Shown here: in pieces, positions 5,891-9,106 of the stretch | Layout of the letters: every line of letters starts with the position of its first letter | How positions within the stretch are numbered: position 1 is the stretch's first letter | NCBI GenBank assembly: GCA_045545235.1 | Contig: JAZQAN010000059.1 | Span: 1-9,106, forward strand | DNA length: 9,106 nucleotides | Reading direction: 5' to 3' | Source: CAZNKU01 sp045545235 | GTDB taxonomy: Bacteria > Bacillota > Clostridia > Monoglobales > Firm-18 | Made by a program: the position numbers and the translations under genes | The notes under the pieces: model-generated | Told to the model about the DNA's origin: nothing | Seen by the model: only the letters and a program-made list of their open reading frames with translations | Databases searched by the model: none

Positions 5891-5919
5891 TTGAAACGAT
5901 GTAATAAAAATGCTATAAT
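5891..5919 (+). promoter_or_regulatory. Strong sigma-A-type promoter of the RraA-SDR-MDR operon
   Basis: TTGAAA at 5891-5896 and a perfect TATAAT at 5914-5919 are spaced 17 bp. Upstream (5834-5860) is very A-rich, possibly an UP-element or a bent segment. The ATG follows at 5967, leaving a ~40-nt leader with no obvious fold. Confidence 0.85.
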
Positions 5920-5966
5920 AAAGCCAAAGGGGGAATTCCCCAAAAATTGAAAGGACGGTTTACATA

Positions 5967-6689
5967 ATGGCAGAAAAAATGATGAAATTGCAAAAAGTTT
6001 TTGATTCCCGCGATGTATCTAAAAGAGCAGAACTTCCTATTTCCGAAAAGGAACTTTGCGACAGATACGAAAAAGTTACAACAGCTATGGTTAACGATGT
6101 TTTGCGTGAGGATAACATCCTTTACCAGACATTGCCTAACAACATTCTTCCTCTTCGTGAAGAAATGAAGGTTGCAGGTATTGCTTTCACTTTGAAGGGT
6201 TCTAAAAACCTTGATATCACAGACGAAATGGAACAGAGAGCTCAGATGCTTGAAGCTATCGAGCCTGATTCTATCTGCGTTTGGGATACTTGTGGTGATG
6301 AAGAATCTGCTCAGTGGGGCGAAATCATGACTATGGCTTCTATTAAAAGAGGTTGCCGTGGTGCTATCGTTGACGGTGGTATCCGTGATACAGACATGGT
6401 TTTGGCACAGGATTTCCCTGTATGGTGCAAATACCGTACTTCTAACGGTATGATGGGTCGTTTCCGTATGATCGGTTGGCAGATGCCTATCGAAATCGGC
6501 GGTGTTCACATTTTCCCCGGTGACATTCTTCTTGCTGATATCGACGGTGTTATCGTTGTTCCTCGTAAGCTTGCTTATGATGTTCTTGTTCGTGCTGAAC
6601 AAATCCGTGATAACGAAGTTGAAATCAAAGAAATGGTAAGCAGTGGTATGAAACCTACTGAAGTTGTTGCAAACGGTGGCTATTTCTAA
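5967..6689 (+). CDS. RraA-family protein (HMG aldolase/oxaloacetate decarboxylase-like)
   Basis: This 240-aa cytoplasmic protein has the RraA/MenG-like fold, shared by the RNase E inhibitor RraA and by class II 4-hydroxy-4-methyl-2-oxoglutarate aldolases. Visible family residues are W117-G118-E119 (QWGEI), the RGCRGAIVDGGIRDTD block with D136, G137, R140 and D141 (R-D being the metal/pyruvate-binding pair in the aldolases), and PGDILLADIDGVIVVP at 184-199. It is longer than E. coli RraA (about 160 aa) and like the 200-240-aa enzymes in catabolic operons, so a lyase role is more likely than RNase E control. AAGGA at 5951-5955 precedes the ATG by ~11 nt. It is the first gene of the operon, 52 nt before the SDR. 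Codons are biased to CGT, GGT, ATC and GAA, suggesting high expression. The substrate is not determinable. Confidence 0.88.
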   Translation: MAEKMMKLQKVFDSRDVSKRAELPISEKELCDRYEKVTTAMVNDVLREDNILYQTLPNNILPLREEMKVAGIAFTLKGSKNLDITDEMEQRAQMLEAIEPDSICVWDTCGDEESAQWGEIMTMASIKRGCRGAIVDGGIRDTDMVLAQDFPVWCKYRTSNGMMGRFRMIGWQMPIEIGGVHIFPGDILLADIDGVIVVPRKLAYDVLVRAEQIRDNEVEIKEMVSSGMKPTEVVANGGYF

Positions 6690-6741
6690 AATATAGCCCC
6701 ATTTACAAAATATATTTTAATTTATTAAGGAGGACAATATA

Positions 6742-7446
6742 ATGTTCGATTTTAACGGTAAAACAGTTGTAGTTTCAGGCGCAAGCGGCGGTATGGGTTC
6801 AATCCTTTGCGAAAGACTTGCTGCTAAAGGTGCTAACCTTGCTCTATGCTCAGTTGACAAGGAAGGTTTGGCTAAATTGGCTGAAAACCTAAAAAAATAT
6901 GATGTTAAGGTTGTTTGTGAATATGTAGACATCACAAATGAAGATGAAGTTGCTGCATTTATGGCAAAGGCTGCTGAACTTGGTTCACTTGCAGGTCTTG
7001 CTAACTTGGCAGGTCTTTCAATCCCTGGTCAGATTCCTGAATTTGACGTTGCTTCATACGACCTTATGATGGATGTTAACCTTAAGGGTGCTTTCATTAT
7101 GTCTAAGCATTTTGCTAACGTTGCTGACGAACAGGCTATAATCGTAAACATCGGTTCAATGGCTGCTATCAATGCTAACGGTAACGCTCCACTATATTGC
7201 ACAGCTAAGGCTGCTGTTAATATGTTCTCAAAGGCTATGCTTTTGCAGGTTGGTAAGAAGAACATCCGTGTTTCTACAATCAACCCTGGCGGTGCTGACA
7301 CAGCTTTCTGGGGCACAAGAGCAGTTGATAAGTCAAAGCTTATGCAGGCTGAAGACGTTGTTAACGTTATTGAATTCGTTCTATGCTCTGATCCTTGCAT
7401 CCAGATTCACGAAATTTCATTCGAAAGTTTTGCAAGATTCAACTAA
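6742..7446 (+). CDS. Short-chain dehydrogenase/reductase (SDR)
   Basis: This 234-aa NAD(P)-dependent oxidoreductase is of the classical SDR type. Visible features are the cofactor motif SGASGGMGS at 12-20, D63 (VDI), NLAG at 88-91, and the catalytic tetrad N113 (DVNLKG), S139 (NIGSMAA), Y152 and K156 (YCTAK), followed by NPG at 181-183. All catalytic residues are present and length is near the family norm (about 250). A strong SD AAGGAGG (6727-6733) lies 8 nt before the ATG. The 52-nt gap from the RraA gene has no terminator, and the next gene follows after 66 nt, so it is co-transcribed. Paired with the downstream MDR it may form a two-step oxidation/reduction as in L-idonate/5-ketogluconate systems; that analogy is inference. 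Confidence 0.92.
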   Translation: MFDFNGKTVVVSGASGGMGSILCERLAAKGANLALCSVDKEGLAKLAENLKKYDVKVVCEYVDITNEDEVAAFMAKAAELGSLAGLANLAGLSIPGQIPEFDVASYDLMMDVNLKGAFIMSKHFANVADEQAIIVNIGSMAAINANGNAPLYCTAKAAVNMFSKAMLLQVGKKNIRVSTINPGGADTAFWGTRAVDKSKLMQAEDVVNVIEFVLCSDPCIQIHEISFESFARFN

Positions 7447-7486
7447 TATTATGATTAAGGCTCCGAAAACTGTTTAACGGCTTTCG

Positions 7487-7501
7487 TCCTTTTGAAAAGG
7501 A
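7487..7501 (+). promoter_or_regulatory. Palindrome that could occlude the MDR gene SD
   Basis: TCCTTTTGAAAAGGA is a perfect palindrome whose right arm AAAAGGA is the SD of the MDR gene (ATG at 7513). As RNA it can form a 5-bp hairpin with loop TTGAA, masking the ribosome-binding site unless opened, for example by ribosomes finishing the SDR gene 40 nt upstream. The stem is short, so the effect may be modest. Confidence 0.35.
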
Positions 7502-7512
7502 GATATAAAAAA

Positions 7513-8538
7513 ATGAAAGCAGCATTATTAAAATCTTGGGAGAACATGGAAATCTGCGATATGCCGAAGCCTGTTCTTGAAAAAGACGAAGTTTTAATTA
7601 AAATGATTTATGCAGGTGTTTGTGGTTCTGATATTACTGTTTATTCAGGTAATCATCCTACAGCTACTGCTCCTTGTATCGTAGGTCACGAAATTCTTGG
7701 TATTGTTGAAGAAATCAATTCAGATTTCCCAACAGACATCAAAGTTGGTGACAGAGTTACTGTAAACCCACTTATCGGTTGCGGTCACTGTGAACCTTGC
7801 CGTAAGGGTATTCACGTTTGTAAGTCACTTAAGCTTCTTGGTATTCACGAAAACGGTGGTTACGCTGAATACACAAAGGCTGACATCAGAAAAGTTGTTA
7901 AAATCAGCGAAGGTATTTCTGACAGAATTGCCGCTCTTGCTGAACCTTTTGCAGTTGGTTACCACGTAACAATGCGCGCAGGCGTTAAAATGGGTGACAG
8001 CGTTCTTATTATCGGTGCTGGTCCTATTGGTATGGTTCTTGCTCTTTCAGCTAAAGCTGCAGGTGCTGACAAGATTATCATTTCTGAACCTGCTGAAACA
8101 AGACGTTCAGTTGCTGATGAATTTGGTTTTGAAACAATCAACCCAATGGATTATGATGATGTTATGACAAAGATTAACGAACTTACTGACGGTAACGGCT
8201 TTGACATCGTTTACGAAGTTTCAGGCTCTAAACCGGGCGTACTTCTTACAACAAAAGCTTGTAAGATTCGCGGTACAATCGTTTCTATGGGTCTTTCAGG
8301 TCTTGAATATCCATTCCCAATTGGTCAGATTTCATTTAAGGAACAGACTTTGGTTGGTTCTCGTACATATTCTGAACCTAACTTCATCGGTGGTGTAAGA
8401 ATGCTTGAAAAACTTGATAAGCAGTATGACCTTAGCAAGCTAATCAGTGATGAACTTACAATCGATCAGGCTCAGGAAGCTATTGATATGATGATCAATA
8501 AGACTAATAATGGTAAGATCCTAATCAAATGTAACTAA
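7513..8538 (+). CDS. Zinc-dependent medium-chain alcohol/polyol dehydrogenase (MDR)
   Basis: This 341-aa cytoplasmic NAD(P)-dependent dehydrogenase is of the sorbitol/threonine/L-idonate/galactonate dehydrogenase type. Catalytic zinc residues are C37 (GVCGSD), H59-E60 (GHE) and E144 (AEPFAVG). Structural zinc cysteines are C90, C93, C96 and C103 in the lobe starting GCGHCEPC; the last spacing is six residues, whereas the usual pattern is seven. The Rossmann motif GAGPIG is at 168-173. The start at 7513 is set by AAAAGGAG at 7495-7502, and a weaker upstream in-frame ATG (7492) overlaps the SD. It is the last operon gene: a T-module terminator begins one base after its stop. It probably oxidises a polyol or sugar acid, or reduces the matching keto compound, in the pathway controlled by the AraC protein. 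Confidence 0.92.
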   Translation: MKAALLKSWENMEICDMPKPVLEKDEVLIKMIYAGVCGSDITVYSGNHPTATAPCIVGHEILGIVEEINSDFPTDIKVGDRVTVNPLIGCGHCEPCRKGIHVCKSLKLLGIHENGGYAEYTKADIRKVVKISEGISDRIAALAEPFAVGYHVTMRAGVKMGDSVLIIGAGPIGMVLALSAKAAGADKIIISEPAETRRSVADEFGFETINPMDYDDVMTKINELTDGNGFDIVYEVSGSKPGVLLTTKACKIRGTIVSMGLSGLEYPFPIGQISFKEQTLVGSRTYSEPNFIGGVRMLEKLDKQYDLSKLISDELTIDQAQEAIDMMINKTNNGKILIKCN

Positions 8539-8539
8539 T

Positions 8540-8648
8540 GCTATGATTTTGGCGTAGACCGTTTAGCTTTGGTTTTATTAAAAGATTATTAAATGTAAAT
8601 TCGCATATCATTACGATATGCGAATTTTTTTAATTTCTAAAGCTAAAC
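8540..8648 (+). terminator. T module copy C: terminator of the operon
   Basis: The 13-bp stem is identical to copies A and B (8597-8609 with 8615-8627) but the loop changes from GTGAT to ATTAC; a T-tract follows. The outer arms are GTTTAGCTTT at 8561-8570 and AAAGCTAAAC at 8639-8648. It starts with GCTATGATTTTGGCG directly after the MDR stop codon plus one base, as copy A does after the CBM9-like gene. Confidence 0.88.
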
Positions 8649-8649
8649 T

Positions 8650-8707
8650 ATAAACAAATGTCACCTCTCGCAGTATCTATATACAGCTTCGGGTTCCATT
8701 TGTTTAT
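8650..8707 (+). repeat. W module copy C
   Basis: The closing helix ATAAACAAATG (8650-8660) pairs with CATTTGTTTAT (8697-8707), 11 bp. Relative to copy A both members of two pairs have changed (C-G to T-A and T-A to G-C). The inner arm is ACC...GGT capped by GTAT-CTAT-ATAC; the small CTTC arm is absent. Confidence 0.8.
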
Positions 8708-8737
8708 TCTACATCCAAAATCCCTACGCATTTTACG

Positions 8738-8876
8738 GCTATAATTTTTGCGATGACCGTTCAAAGACATTTTGAAATGTTTTTGGTATGTTCATAATTT
8801 AAGTTATACAAAAAACATTAGTTAATATGTTGAAATCCGTATATTTTCTATACGGATTTCTTTTTTGTCTTTGAAC
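8738..8876 (+). terminator. T module copy D: variant with different helices
   Basis: It shares the GCTAT.ATTTT.GCGATGACCGTT opening with the other T modules, but the outer arms are now GTTCAAAGACA (8759-8769) and TGTCTTTGAAC (8866-8876). The terminator stem is GAAATCCGTATA with TATACGGATTTC (8832-8843 and 8849-8860), followed by six T. Both helices have been replaced with full complementarity kept. There is no gene between C and D; the ~60-nt insert 8770-8831 contains a small CATTTTGAAATG palindrome. Confidence 0.82.
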
Positions 8877-8878
8877 TA

Positions 8879-8944
8879 TAAACAAACTTCACCCCTCGCA
8901 GTATCAATATACAGCTTCGGGTTCAGTTTGTTCATTCCTCATCA
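8879..8944 (+). repeat. W module copy D
   Basis: The core closing helix is ACAAACT (8882-8888) with AGTTTGT (8935-8941), weakly extended by flanking A/T pairs. The inner ACCC...GGGT arm is capped by GTAT-CAAT-ATAC. It resembles copy C inside and copy A at the closing helix. Confidence 0.8.
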
Positions 8945-8965
8945 AAAATTCCTACGCCTTTTTTG

Positions 8966-9106
8966 GCTATAATTTTTGCGATGACCGTTCAAAGACATTT
9001 TGAAATGTTTTTGGTATGTTCATAATTTAAGTTATACAAAAAACATTAGTTAATATGTTGAAATCCGTATATTTTCTATACGGATTTCTTTTTTTTTGAA
9101 AAAATT
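8966..9106 (+). terminator. T module copy E, truncated after the terminator hairpin
   Basis: This is a direct repeat of copy D at a 228-bp offset, identical over about 130 bp, with the left outer arm at 8987-8997 and the terminator stem at 9060-9071/9077-9088 followed by a T-tract. Where the right outer arm should be (9094-9104) the sequence is instead T and A runs, so this last unit is truncated at the same point as copy B. The window ends at 9106 and the continuation is unseen. Confidence 0.8.

Noticed and set aside
5913..6602. 229-aa frame antisense to the RraA-family gene
   Set aside because: The + strand gene has family motifs, a promoter and an SD. The antisense product is histidine/asparagine/threonine-rich with no motif, and arises from codon bias of the real gene.
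7029..7477. Frames overlapping the SDR gene on both strands (7029-7400 - and 7172-7477 +)
   Set aside because: They lie entirely or mostly within the SDR gene, which has complete catalytic motifs; no SD of their own.

Overview
The window looks like a low-GC Firmicute, most probably an anaerobic gut-type Clostridia (Oscillospiraceae/Lachnospiraceae-like). The support is AT-rich intergenic DNA, strong AAGGAGG-type Shine-Dalgarno (SD) sites before almost every gene, near-consensus TTGAAA-17-TATAAT promoters, and a gene set typical of such genomes: a CBM9-like carbohydrate-binding protein, a secreted repeat protein, an AraC regulator and several dehydrogenases. No taxon-defining gene (rRNA, ribosomal protein) is present, so this is inference.

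Layout. 1-155: leader of the first gene, with a strikingly structured segment at 6-112. 156-755 (+): 199-aa CBM9-like protein. 757-1057: tandem intergenic repeat array acting as terminators. 1154-3070 (+): 638-aa secreted protein with six tandem ~30-aa repeats and a probable beta-propeller-like C-terminal part, with its own sigma-A-type promoter. 3096-3139: bidirectional terminator. 3138-4307 (-): YqhD/BdhA-type iron-containing alcohol dehydrogenase. 4313-4832: a 260-bp unit present twice in tandem. 4838-4984: other palindromic and heptamer repeats. 4985-5767 (-): AraC-family regulator. 5768-5966: divergent control region with a good promoter on each strand. 5967-8538 (+): three-gene operon of an RraA-family lyase-like protein, a short-chain dehydrogenase (SDR) and a zinc-dependent medium-chain dehydrogenase (MDR). 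8540-9106: a second, longer array of the same intergenic repeats.

Function. The AraC gene diverges from the operon and probably regulates it. A class II aldolase/decarboxylase-like RraA protein, an SDR and a sorbitol/idonate/galactonate-dehydrogenase-like MDR together suggest catabolism of a sugar acid or polyol. The substrate cannot be read from the sequence. The strong promoter and the abundance of CGT, GGT, AAC and ATC codons in the operon suggest high expression.

The most unusual content is intergenic. Three repeat modules recur. T (five copies) is a terminator hairpin nested inside an outer stem. W (five copies) is a ~60-nt multi-arm palindrome. M (two copies) is a MITE-like palindromic element with ~15-nt terminal inverted repeats. 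They are arranged T-W-T, T-W-T-W-T and M-W-M-W. Between copies both arms of a helix change together, which is direct evidence that the folds are conserved. This modular family is the best candidate here for something undescribed.
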